Source: Rhizophlyctis rosea | Taxonomy: Eukaryota > Chytridiomycota > Chytridiomycetes > Rhizophlyctidales > Rhizophlyctidaceae | Assembly: GCA_027596075.1 (NCBI GenBank) | Contig: JADGJC010000309.1 | Span: forward strand, 1-40,774 | Direction: 5' to 3' | DNA length: 40,774 bases | Shown: piece by piece, positions 31,570 to 40,774 of the stretch | How the letters are laid out: every line of letters starts with the position of its first letter | Numbering within the stretch: the stretch's first letter is position 1 | Made by a program: the position numbers and the translations under genes | The notes under the pieces: generated by a model | The model's database searches: none | Told to the model about the DNA's origin: nothing | The model's input: the letters and a program-made list of their open reading frames with translations, nothing else

Positions 31570-33417
31570 ATGAACACGCTCATGCATCGTCGCCCGTCAA
31601 CCAACTTCAACCTCACCATCAACTTACCCCCAGCACCACCTTACCACTACAACGCAAATCATAACCCGCCCCACCCTCCTCGCACAACCACCCCTCCTAC
31701 CCCTCCATTAACCGATACCGACACCGACACCGAATCCTATATCACGTTAAAGCCATCCTATAAAAATCACATGTCACTAACACCTCCCACCAAGTTTGGG
31801 GGTCTTGGCCCGGGCGTCATACGCCCCAGGAGCTTGTCAGCTAGCACAGACGGAGACGGAGATGTAGTGGGTGTTACGTGGGGACGGGATGAAAGCGAAT
31901 CAGTTACAACTAGGAGGGATAGCGGGCAGGATGTTGGTGGTGTCAACACGGATCCTACAACCAGATCCTCCGCCACTGCGGCCATTGACCGTTTCCTCAC
32001 TTCACAATCCGTGGAATTGGACTGGTCCAAGTTCCGGATAGCCGTCGTCGATGACAATCACATTAACTTGAAAATCCTTTGCCGATACCTTAAACGCTTC
32101 CTCAACATCTCCATCCACTCTTCGGACCAATTCACTGACGGACAACAGTGCTTAGAGGCATTAAAGACGCGGGAATACGACTTGATTCTACTTGATATTG
32201 AAATGCCTGTCCTGGACGGCTGCGAAACCACGATCTGCATACGTAACGGACTAGATTCACCACCTATCACCACACCAACCACCACCTCCGCACTCTACCC
32301 CGCCTATGCACCCGCCCTAACACCAACTTTGACACCCACCAGTCCACCCATGAGGAGTAACAACAGCCCGGGAAGTCCGGAATGGCCCGTAAGTCCCATG
32401 ACCTGCGCAGTAGATTACGGTCGTGGGGAACGGAACGAATTCCCTTTCCCCGTTGCGGCTGGACCCGAACGAATGGACGTAGATTGCGAGACTAGCATAC
32501 CCCGACGCCTTCCACCCTACATATCAACCCAACCCCCCACACTTTCCTCAACACCCACCACGACATACATCCCACCGCAAAGTCCGTCACCGATCTTGCC
32601 GGCGAATAGGACTACCCCGATTATAGCGGTGACGACGAACGCGTTGCCGCATCAGCAGAGGCATTATTTGTCGTTGGGGATGGATGATGTTGTTGCTAAG
32701 CCGCTTGTTGCTGGGGTTTTGGTGGAGAGTGTTAAGAAGGCTTTGAGGGGTGTGGAGAGGCGGAGGGGGTCGGGGTGGGGGGGTGTTGCAGCGGGCAGGT
32801 GGAGGATGGGGAGTGGTGGTGACGCTGGTGGGGTGATTGGGATGGAAGTTGATGGTGGGCTGGAAGGGACGATACCTGCGTCTGTGTCAACAGCAGTTAG
32901 TCAACAACAGATCGTACCGAAATCCATAGTACCACCATCTTCACCAGCGCCACGACCATCATCCTCACCATCACCAGCACTTGCGCAATCACGTTCTACA
33001 TCACCCGCAGTACCAATACCAACATACAAAACATCCACACCACCACCCCGACCACCAAAATCAAGCCCAACACCCCGTCCAACAACAAAACCCCGCCCAC
33101 GCTCCTATTCCTCCCCAACTCTCCCCCACCACCCGCACCCCTACACGCGCACCCACTCGCGCTCCTCGCCTCCACCCCAAACAATCATCACACCACCCAC
33201 CGATAGGTCCGATCCAGCATCAGACTCCGACTCCGACACAAAATCCGACACATACTCATCCTCCTCATCCTCCTCCATCGCCTCCATCCTCGGCACCGAA
33301 CTAACACTCTCCTCGCGAGGTGTACCGGATCTTTTGAGACGAGTTGGGAGCAGAAGTTTAGGTAGTCGGACGCCGAGTCCCGTGCCGGAGTGTGGGGGGG
33401 ATGTTGAGATGAAGTAG
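31570..33417 (+). CDS. Orphan response regulator with a receiver domain split by a long insertion, intronless
   Basis: Single exon, 615 residues. Residues 1-150 are Pro/Thr/Ser-rich and probably disordered. The receiver domain starts at 156 (RIAVVDDNHINLKIL): acidic pair Asp161/Asp162, phospho-acceptor Asp209 (LILLDIEMPVLDG), then after an insertion Thr355 (IIAVTTNA) and Lys377 (VVAKPL). All five positions needed for phosphotransfer from an Hpt protein or hybrid histidine kinase are present. Residues about 229-347, between helix 3 and strand 4, are a Pro/Thr/Ser-rich insertion of about 119 residues. The tail (400-615) is low-complexity, with basic Pro-rich and acidic Ser/Asp stretches and no DNA-binding or kinase domain. 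The style of the first half (DDNxxNLKIL) resembles fungal response regulators of the Ssk1/Mcs4 and Rim15 type, but I cannot assign it to either. Confidence 0.85.
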   Translation: MNTLMHRRPSTNFNLTINLPPAPPYHYNANHNPPHPPRTTTPPTPPLTDTDTDTESYITLKPSYKNHMSLTPPTKFGGLGPGVIRPRSLSASTDGDGDVVGVTWGRDESESVTTRRDSGQDVGGVNTDPTTRSSATAAIDRFLTSQSVELDWSKFRIAVVDDNHINLKILCRYLKRFLNISIHSSDQFTDGQQCLEALKTREYDLILLDIEMPVLDGCETTICIRNGLDSPPITTPTTTSALYPAYAPALTPTLTPTSPPMRSNNSPGSPEWPVSPMTCAVDYGRGERNEFPFPVAAGPERMDVDCETSIPRRLPPYISTQPPTLSSTPTTTYIPPQSPSPILPANRTTPIIAVTTNALPHQQRHYLSLGMDDVVAKPLVAGVLVESVKKALRGVERRRGSGWGGVAAGRWRMGSGGDAGGVIGMEVDGGLEGTIPASVSTAVSQQQIVPKSIVPPSSPAPRPSSSPSPALAQSRSTSPAVPIPTYKTSTPPPRPPKSSPTPRPTTKPRPRSYSSPTLPHHPHPYTRTHSRSSPPPQTIITPPTDRSDPASDSDSDTKSDTYSSSSSSSIASILGTELTLSSRGVPDLLRRVGSRSLGSRTPSPVPECGGDVEMK

Positions 33418-36400
33418 GTTTGGTTGAAACCTTAGGGGGAGTCTTGGTATTGGGCAAACGCCTGCTTTATCTGTACATAAGTTTTACATCAATCATTAGA
33501 TATAGGCGATGGAGGAAGTATTAGTTGAATGTTGGGGTTGGCACAGAGGGAGGAGGGAAAGGTTGTCATGTTGTTTGGATGATATCCCCTTCTTCCGCTT
33601 TTATACCGCGGAGGGTTTTGAATCTGTCGCCTTTTAGTCTCTTTGTAGTAGTATATAAGTGTTTTTTGTTTTGGAAGTGCGTTCATTCCGAAATTATAAT
33701 ATACATGTTTTTTTTTGCCGTCGAAAAGCTTGTTGTGGTTGAGTTGTTTGTTGAAGTCGGCTATTTCTATGTTTGAACGGTGATTGTGGTAAATTTAGCA
33801 GACGTGGCACGTTTGGTTGGCGGCGCCACAGGTCCTTCCACCGCCTCGGAGGGAATTGTCGTGCGGAATTCAAGTTCCAAGACTGGCAGAGGGGAAAAAC
33901 TAGATGGGCTGGTGGGAATGACTTTGTGTTGCACTGGCCCTTCCAAGGGGGATGGGCTCAAATACAAAATGGTCATTCCATCAGCTGCAGGTCAGTTTCG
34001 CTCATGCTAAACGATGGCCATAAACCGGACCTGCATGAGACAAATAGAAAAAATCAGAATTGTTGATGTACGTCAAATTGCATGCACCTCCCGGATTGGA
34101 TTGGAAGCAGCTATCTGTGACTGGTCAAATTGTTGATTTGATGGTCTGGACCTCCATCGACTAAAAAAGAATGAAAACATGTCATGATCAAACAAGCATG
34201 TTTTAACAAGAGGGAACAAAGTTGCACCCCTTCAACCCGGACCCACGCATTTGCACATCAAGCGCAACGTTCGGGCCGAGCGCCCTATTTAGTTTAAACC
34301 AAAGTTTTCGGACGTGGGGGACATAGTCTCGTTGAACGAGTATTCGCGAAATCGCAAAAAAGAGCACGACACTGACTACACTGCGCAACAATATGTAATG
34401 AGTATATGTCCTTCGGGAACGCACAGTCCATCAAACCACATTGCTGACATGTCTGACATTCCTTTTCACTATAATACCTACTACAATGAGGCAAAGGTTG
34501 ATTTGATTTGGAAACCGAAGAGCAAGTTCAAACCCGATTGCCATCGCCAACAAAAACAAGTGACGAAGAAGTTGTGGATATGAACAAGAACGGATATTAC
34601 CGTTCTGCACTTTACATGACCGTTCAATACTCACCGTGTACCGACCCTTCAAGCATGCTGCCCTGCCCTACAACCTCAAATTGTTGGCAATGCTGGGTTC
34701 TGTAAGCCATCTCCTTCATACGTTGCAACTTTCGCCACCACCAAGTACATAGGATAAAAAGGAGGCAGCTGATACGCATCAGACACCAAGCATCACCTTC
34801 GGATGTCCATTCTTGGAACTTCAGCACACCAGTTCTTTCAGAGTCTCTGTTGAACATGAGTAGGGTGTTTCTTGGCCAAAAGCCGCATTACAGAAGGGTG
34901 GTTTTTTTCTTCAAAGGGAGGTGAGTCAATTGCGTCTCAGAATGGTATGCCGCGGATCGCTTCCAGACTTCGTTAGGGATGTGGCCAAGCAAGACATGGT
35001 CAGCTGCCTCGTTCGCCTTTTTTACCTTGTCAAGACTGAATTATTGTGTAGTCTGCATGCAGCAGCTGGTGGCAGACTGGAGCGGAAAAAACAATCCTAC
35101 CACCAAGATGGTCGTACTGCCCGTTGAATGCAAGTTCTTTGTCCCCGTTCAATCGTCGATGAGAAACAACTGAAACAGCGTTTAACAATTCTTCAAAAAT
35201 AATGCCGGAATGGACGAATCTATTGACTTTCTTCTCAATCCTTTTGGAACCTTTACACTTGGCCGCAATTCATCCCCCCTTACCATGTTGCCATGTAAGA
35301 AGACTCAGCAATTTGCTCGACGACGACATGAAGAGCGTCTTCTTCGAATGAAACATCTTGTTCATGCAGAAGAATTTGTCTGCTGGTTTGTCTTTTGTTC
35401 TCGCTGTTGTTGTTGTGTTGTTAAGATCTTCTGTAGTATTGTTGTTATTTTGTTCGCACATCCGCATGCCGGAGATGAGAGGTTGAACGGGAGAACGAGT
35501 TATTGTGGCATCACGGGAAACTTCACGTCCACGGAGTCTCACCGACTCCTGACCTACTGCCGATCTCAACTATCTCAGGACTCATTGCATGCCTTTTCTT
35601 TCATTCCCATTTGACCTGTCAAAGACTGTTGGTAAGTGGAAGACTTTCCCAAATCAATATGCCACACCAACACATCCATGGATTTGTGTTATCTACAGGT
35701 TTCAACCTCAAACCCTCCATTCATCAGTCCCCAAGACCCGTATGTCCACCTCACTGCTGTCAGACCATTTCCATATCTTCCGGCTCGACCCCTTCAACCT
35801 TTTCTCGGCCTTTGCTTCCCAACCAATCACTGAAATATGACATCTTTGTGCATGCAAATTCCCAGCAGCACGTTCATCAATCAAAAGATGCGGGGAGCGA
35901 TGAGCATTGCACTCCCCATCAACACACAATCACGATCTGCCTGGGGCAGAATCCTCACTTTTTGCGTCAAATGCATTTGAACGTTGAGAACCACACCCAA
36001 GGATTTGTAATTTCGGATAAACGCGAAAAATAGACTACTTCTCTCTCCATCATACCATCTCAGCGTACATCGCGATGAAGGATGATTGGTGAAGGTGTGA
36101 TGCAAGCTTATTCTGGGCACATACCGCCGACGATAACCTGAGACTGCAAAGTGACTGCAGTCGGGGCATTCTCGATGACTGAAGAGTCTCAGCAACATGG
36201 CGTCTTTCCAATGCCGGTAAAAGCTGGTCAAAACTCACCAACATCCGGCGTTCTTCATTTGAATCGCAAACACACTCGAAGATCTCTACACCCCCAACAT
36301 TGCGCATCAATCTGGTTCAGCTGGTGAAATGCAGCAGACGAATGTGCAGCACAAAAGTCGACCGGGCTGGTAATGGGACCACTTTAAGGCCTGGTGCCCG

Positions 36401-38866
36401 ACAAGCTTACTGTTCCCATCTGCACAACGCTTGACAGTGTTCATGCCACGAACTCGTCGACCCCTCATCTGGCAAATACTATCCTGGCTCGACCTCGAAT
36501 GTATGAGTCATGACCAAATCATATTTTATCGACACCTTCACCCGGAGGGCGATCGGGGTCTGCTCAACTTGCTCATAAGGGCTGACAAACACAGGACATA
36601 GCTGCGGCACAACAGAAAGGAAAGCTGGACTTCACATGGCAGGAGGCGAGAGGAGTCCGTACGATTATTGACCGCTGCCTTATTGTACCGCTGTCTGAAT
36701 GATTGGTGATTGTCTTCAATCGCGGCCCAAGGTCGCTAAAACGTAGGTTTACGTCACCGAGGGCGAACAAGTAGGGCCAAAGAGCTGAAGACTGAAACCG
36801 CTCGCCTGGCGCATAGCTTGTTTGCCGCGCTTCAATATACAACGAATTGCTGCTACTTAACTCTCATGTCTTGGGATTCTTTTGGCTATCACTGAATGTA
36901 AACAGAGCGGGCAAGATGCATATCTGGCAGGCCGGCAAGTGAGGCAAGTCGATATGACTCCCATGGAAGTTACCATTCTTATCATTTTAATTTACAACTT
37001 CCCATACTCAATGGAGGAACATCACCATATAGCGAAATAAGGTCTCTTTCCTGCAGTCAACTAACATCTTTGCATCCATTGAGATGCCCTCGACCGAAAA
37101 CACGAAAAATGAATAGGTAAGTGCGAAACGGAAGGTCGGACTGAAAGCGATCGCTCGCAGAAGGATTGGAGATTTGGCTCCCACATGCTGTCCATAATGG
37201 CAATCTTTGGTCTGTTATTTACTATATCGATCAATCCAATTATATCGAAGAGGTGTCGGGGTCAGAGTCAAAGACACCCGGCATGATGCACATGACTAAA
37301 TCAGGTTCACTCGATTCTCCTTTGGCACGCTGCACAACGCCAACACAGAAACTGCACCCTCGTCCTTCTCAATCTTTTATCTCCTCTCTGCAGAATCAGC
37401 CGGGATAAATTGCGAGTTGCAGTGACAAAATCGGGACATACTTGGAGGGTTGAAATGATAACTCCCCATGGACAGAGGACGGCACTTTCTGATGGAAGGT
37501 ACAAATACTACATAGTATGACGCCGAGTATTATAATAAAAAGAAAGCAATGGGAAGCGACCGGCCACTCCGTGACGCTGACATTTATTGAAATGGGTTCA
37601 CTCGAAGGCGGGAGGAATCTCGACCATAAAATATGCTCCAAAAACACTCCACAAACAAACAGCAATCAACAATAGAGGAGACTTTCTGAACCGCAGTCAA
37701 AAAAAACGAAGAGTAATGACTGGATACCGCAAAGCAAAAGGCCTTCACCAAGCAAGATATTATCTGGTTGTGATATACCATTGACACTGCATTGACACTA
37801 GAAAGACGCCCACGAGAAGACGGAAGCTGAGATTTTGGTCCGATTTCCTTCTGACGCTCTGAGAACCAAGTCTGTCTACCTGTTTCTTTCCGGAACAATT
37901 CTGCAGAGATATTCACACCGAGTCTCCGCAGACGGGAAAGAGCAAAAAAAAACGCTCTAAAGAGGCATATGGATCACTATGGATCGATCCTTGTCGGAGC
38001 TAGTAGACAATTGCCTCAGGAAGACGGATGCTCCAGACTTCAGGGTATGTCGTAGATCCAAGCTAAACAAGGAAGATCCGCATGAAGTTTGAGGCTACGC
38101 TTGCTTAATGCTAACGCATATACGCACACTCTAGATGAATGTTGATAACTTTCCGGTCACTGTGCCAATTTCCAGGCCATAGCCTCACTTCCTATCACTT
38201 CCGCTCCGTTTTGGTGTTCCGATCATATCACTGGTAGAGCAATGGGCTCCGTGTTGGCTTCTCCAAAAAACTATGCACAGAGGACCTATCCCCAAAACGA
38301 ATGGTCTGACGAAAGCATACGTGACGAATACTCATCAGATAAGATATCATGTAATGAGGCAGGCAATGTGAGCTTTTCCTTTTGTGGGTTGCCGGTGAGT
38401 TGTTTGAACCTGAATGCCAGAGGAAGGACGTAAGATGACGGCGCCTTACAATGACAATCTGATCTCATGAATGCTCAAACCATAACATTTTGATTGAGTT
38501 GTACCGGTCCCGCCTCACGCCTCAAAATTTTGTGTCGACCGCACCCTGCATCATTTTTGCCTTTGCCCGGACTTTTCGCCTTGGATTGTTCGCGTGTGAG
38601 CACACGTCACTCACGTTTACATACCAGGTTATCCATACGCACAGAACGCCTGTCGAATAGTATTTATCAATGTGCCTTGACTCTCTTATGTTCATCTTCC
38701 AGAAAATTGTAACTGGACGCGGCCTGATAACTTCTTACAGGGCCTTCTTCTCTTTTCCCCTTCTTTTCCAAGTCCGGTGACTTAACATCAACAACCATCC
38801 ATTGGTTCAAAGGATCTCCCTCCAATACAAGAGATCGTCATTCAAAAAATGTAAGGGTAAAGGCAT

Positions 38867-39877
38867 ATGTGGATTGACATTTTCCTACTGCTCATGCGAA
38901 CTCAATCATTCTTCATTTTTCCCCCCTTGTCCCTTGCGTCATTTATTGGGAGTACCCGACATGGAAAACAAACCCTGAAAAGAGTCAGAAAGCACCAAAT
39001 GACGAATGATGACCAGCGAAAAAAAGCAAGCGGAGTCTACCTCTTAGAGCAAACTATTCACCCTCCGATCCATGAGGCTTTGAAAGATTGTGGTACTTTG
39101 CAATCACATCTACTAGAGGTATGTGACCTTGATTGTAGGATTCGAATGCCGGAGACAAGATCCGGCGTCCGGCATTCAAACAAGTATCTACACACCACCT
39201 ACCCCTTTCTTTGTCAGGAAAAGGTAAGACTGATGAGTGACGATCGATCAGGTGACGAGATGCCTCCGTCATACTACTTTCGGAAAAATCATCATGCCAC
39301 CTGTGCCGATCCCAAAACAATGATACGGAATGGGTACACTAAGTACATCGAGTCACCCCATTGTGGAGCAAATCGCAAGTCAAAGCGTCGACCACCAGAC
39401 AATGTCTCTCTCGTGTGCTCTGGCTTCTTTTTGCAATGTCCCGTATTCGGATGGCTTCGAGTTACATATAGATCAGTGGGGGAAAAGATAGGATGTTCAA
39501 AAGGACCAGAAATCAACAAATTAGAAAAAGAGCATTTCACCAACATCAATAAAACACCTTCACCCCGACCTCCTTTGCCGTCCGCGCAGACTGAAAAGTT
39601 CGGTGATACTACTACATGCGTGGCATATACTACCCTTTTTTTTCTCCACGAGTCATGGAGAGACTGGGTCCTCCATCCTGACTGTCCCTCCAACGCCCTC
39701 CCCACAGCTCTCGTCTCACACCCCCAAAACAACAATCCAGTAACCGTAAATTGCAAAAACATCAAACCGGTGTGCTCGCCCATGACATACACACGGGCAT
39801 ATCGGCCATTTTCCCTGTCCTTATTGTTTTTTTTTTGCATTAATGTTGACGATTTGTCCATCCGCATCTGCCTCTGA
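38867..39877 (+). CDS. 336-codon ORF of doubtful coding status
   Basis: It runs from ATG 38867 to TGA 39875-39877. A 1-kb open frame is long for chance at this base composition, but codon third positions are unbiased, unlike the strongly C-ending GH43 gene, and the translation is rich in Cys, His and basic residues with no motif I recognise. It begins with a hydrophobic stretch (FLLLMRTQSFFIFPPLSLASF) that could be a signal anchor and ends with another (FSLSLLFFFCINV). A 191-codon frame is open on the opposite strand (39867-39292). An inverted repeat lies inside at 39144-39177. Confidence 0.2.
   Translation: MWIDIFLLLMRTQSFFIFPPLSLASFIGSTRHGKQTLKRVRKHQMTNDDQRKKASGVYLLEQTIHPPIHEALKDCGTLQSHLLEVCDLDCRIRMPETRSGVRHSNKYLHTTYPFLCQEKVRLMSDDRSGDEMPPSYYFRKNHHATCADPKTMIRNGYTKYIESPHCGANRKSKRRPPDNVSLVCSGFFLQCPVFGWLRVTYRSVGEKIGCSKGPEINKLEKEHFTNINKTPSPRPPLPSAQTEKFGDTTTCVAYTTLFFLHESWRDWVLHPDCPSNALPTALVSHPQNNNPVTVNCKNIKPVCSPMTYTRAYRPFSLSLLFFFCINVDDLSIRICL
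39144..39177. repeat. Perfect 10-bp hairpin
   Basis: GAATGCCGGA (39144-39153) and TCCGGCATTC (39168-39177) are exact reverse complements around a 14-base loop that itself contains TCCGG. Stable as DNA cruciform or RNA hairpin; not followed by a T run. Function unknown. Confidence 0.5.
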
Positions 39878-40774
39878 TGAATTCACTGAAGATGAATGAT
39901 TCACAACTACAAGATCTACGAATAAACCTTCTTCGTTTCCGCCTGATCAACAAAACCCACAAGTCAGGGTAGTTCTTCCCAGATGATGTTTTGGTGCGGA
40001 ATGGAGGAAAGCATAGGGGATTGGAGCGTCGGCCTCCTCGATGCTGCTGTTCGGAAAAACAAGGAAATCTGCAAAAGAAGGACAAAAAAGAAAGTTCGCT
40101 TCGCTCTGTCCGATTATATGACCATATTTCGAATTGCGTGGATGGATCACTTACAGCTTCGCCTCTATCCTGTCATCAATATTGTGTCCGTTTAGGTTCG
40201 GTATACATAGAGTCCCCAACACTAAACAATGATCGTTCTCATCTTCCTCCCGTCGCGTTTGCGCAATACAGAGTCGGGGGGGAATGAGGGACGGCATCAA
40301 AATCATTCAATCAATCTCTACACGCATCAGTGTATACCTTGCTCCTTTTTTCTATGATCGTTTAGTGGGCTCCGCGTGTTGAAAATTCGACACGGGTCAG
40401 TCGGACTTCCGTCACAACCGAACGTTCAGATCCAAAAAGAACAAAAACCAGAGATTATCCCGCTTCATTTCACCACCATGCGTTCCCACAATTGACGGAC
40501 GCGTGCAAGCAGCCGGATGTGGGTTTTCTCCATGCCGAATATATGTCGCTCAATATCGAACATCATTGCTTGGTAAAAAGCCTCTACACACCTCCTGGAG
40601 TGGGAACCAAAAAAATGGGGCAACACTCACGGAAATGAGAATCGCAGAGTAGAATTGCACACTGTATGCACTACCTATACAGCAGTTGTGTCTTCCCCCG
40701 TCTTTCACTCCGCTCACAAACATACCCATCCCATATCTTCCATATCAACTTCCTCAACCTCGCAACGACAACTC

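Larger units (their letters stand above)
33418..40774. other. 7.4-kb right flank without a supported gene
   Basis: 33418-33780 is the T-rich 3' flank of the response regulator. Beyond it I see no recognisable protein on either strand. Longer ORFs are 35503-36033 (176 codons, His/Ser/Pro-rich) and 38867-39877 (own entry). The last 100 nt (40675-40774) turn pyrimidine- and CA-rich, as in the leaders of genes in this window, so a gene may start on the plus strand just outside. No tRNA found; a T-loop-like GGATTCGAATG at 39138-39148 lacks a matching stem. Confidence 0.4.

Noticed and set aside
35503..36033. 176-codon ORF with an internal GTAAGT and a possible AG acceptor
   Set aside because: Both spliced and unspliced readings give His/Ser/Pro-rich sequence without similarity; considered chance.
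39131..39180. tRNA-like T-loop (GGATTCGAATG)
   Set aside because: The flanking bases do not form a T stem, and no acceptor, D or anticodon arm can be drawn; the local symmetry is the hairpin reported separately.
1..40774. CRISPR arrays, rRNA, bacterial insertion sequences, retrotransposon or viral proteins
   Set aside because: Looked for regularly spaced repeats, conserved rRNA blocks, and transposase, reverse transcriptase or integrase motifs in all frames; none seen.

Overview
The window is nuclear DNA from an intron-rich fungus, most likely a zoosporic (chytrid-type) one. Three things point there: genes typical of fungi (Sey1, NCE101, Kgd4/YMR31), a homologue of the axonemal protein CFAP119/CCDC189 that only makes sense in a flagellated cell, and a very large MyTH4-FERM myosin, a type absent from Dikarya as far as I know. 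The organism is inferred from gene content; I cannot name the species.

The left half (1-20,060) is gene-dense. In order: the 3' end of an unrecognised lysine-rich nuclear-type protein (+, to 352); an NCE101-like small membrane protein (-, 780-1010); the ER-fusion GTPase SEY1 (+, 1417-4967, 17 exons); an F-box-like protein (-, 5165-5965, 2 exons); the Kgd4/YMR31/MRPS36-family mitochondrial protein (+, 6252-6723, 2 exons); about 2 kb with no gene I can support; the CFAP119-like gene (+, 8762-10017, 5 exons); and a myosin that fills 10207-20062 on the minus strand (41 exons in my reconstruction, about 2164 residues: motor, IQ neck, charged helix, linker, MyTH4-FERM, linker, MyTH4-FERM). Genes alternate in convergent and divergent pairs. 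NCE101/SEY1 and F-box/KGD4 appear to share short bidirectional promoter regions.

The right half is sparse. A block at 21177-21428, including 138 consecutive bases with no A or T, interrupts otherwise ordinary sequence and looks like an assembly artefact or an extreme GC island; a similar block starts the window. Beyond it I support only an intronless GH43 (subfamily 11-like) beta-xylosidase (23741-25360) and an intronless orphan response regulator whose receiver domain is split by about 119 residues (31570-33417). There is also a possible 49-codon membrane protein (31094-31243, minus). The remaining stretches (21.4-23.7, 25.4-31.1 and 33.4-40.8 kb) hold only inverted repeats and isolated ORFs of doubtful status.

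No operon logic is expected in this genome. The themes are membrane and organelle housekeeping (Sey1, NCE101, Kgd4), the motile-cell cytoskeleton (CFAP119-like, MyTH4-FERM myosin), plant cell-wall sugar use (GH43) and phosphorelay signalling (response regulator). All exon structures were built by hand from GT-AG sites, reading phase and family similarity. Every spliced gene closes in frame.
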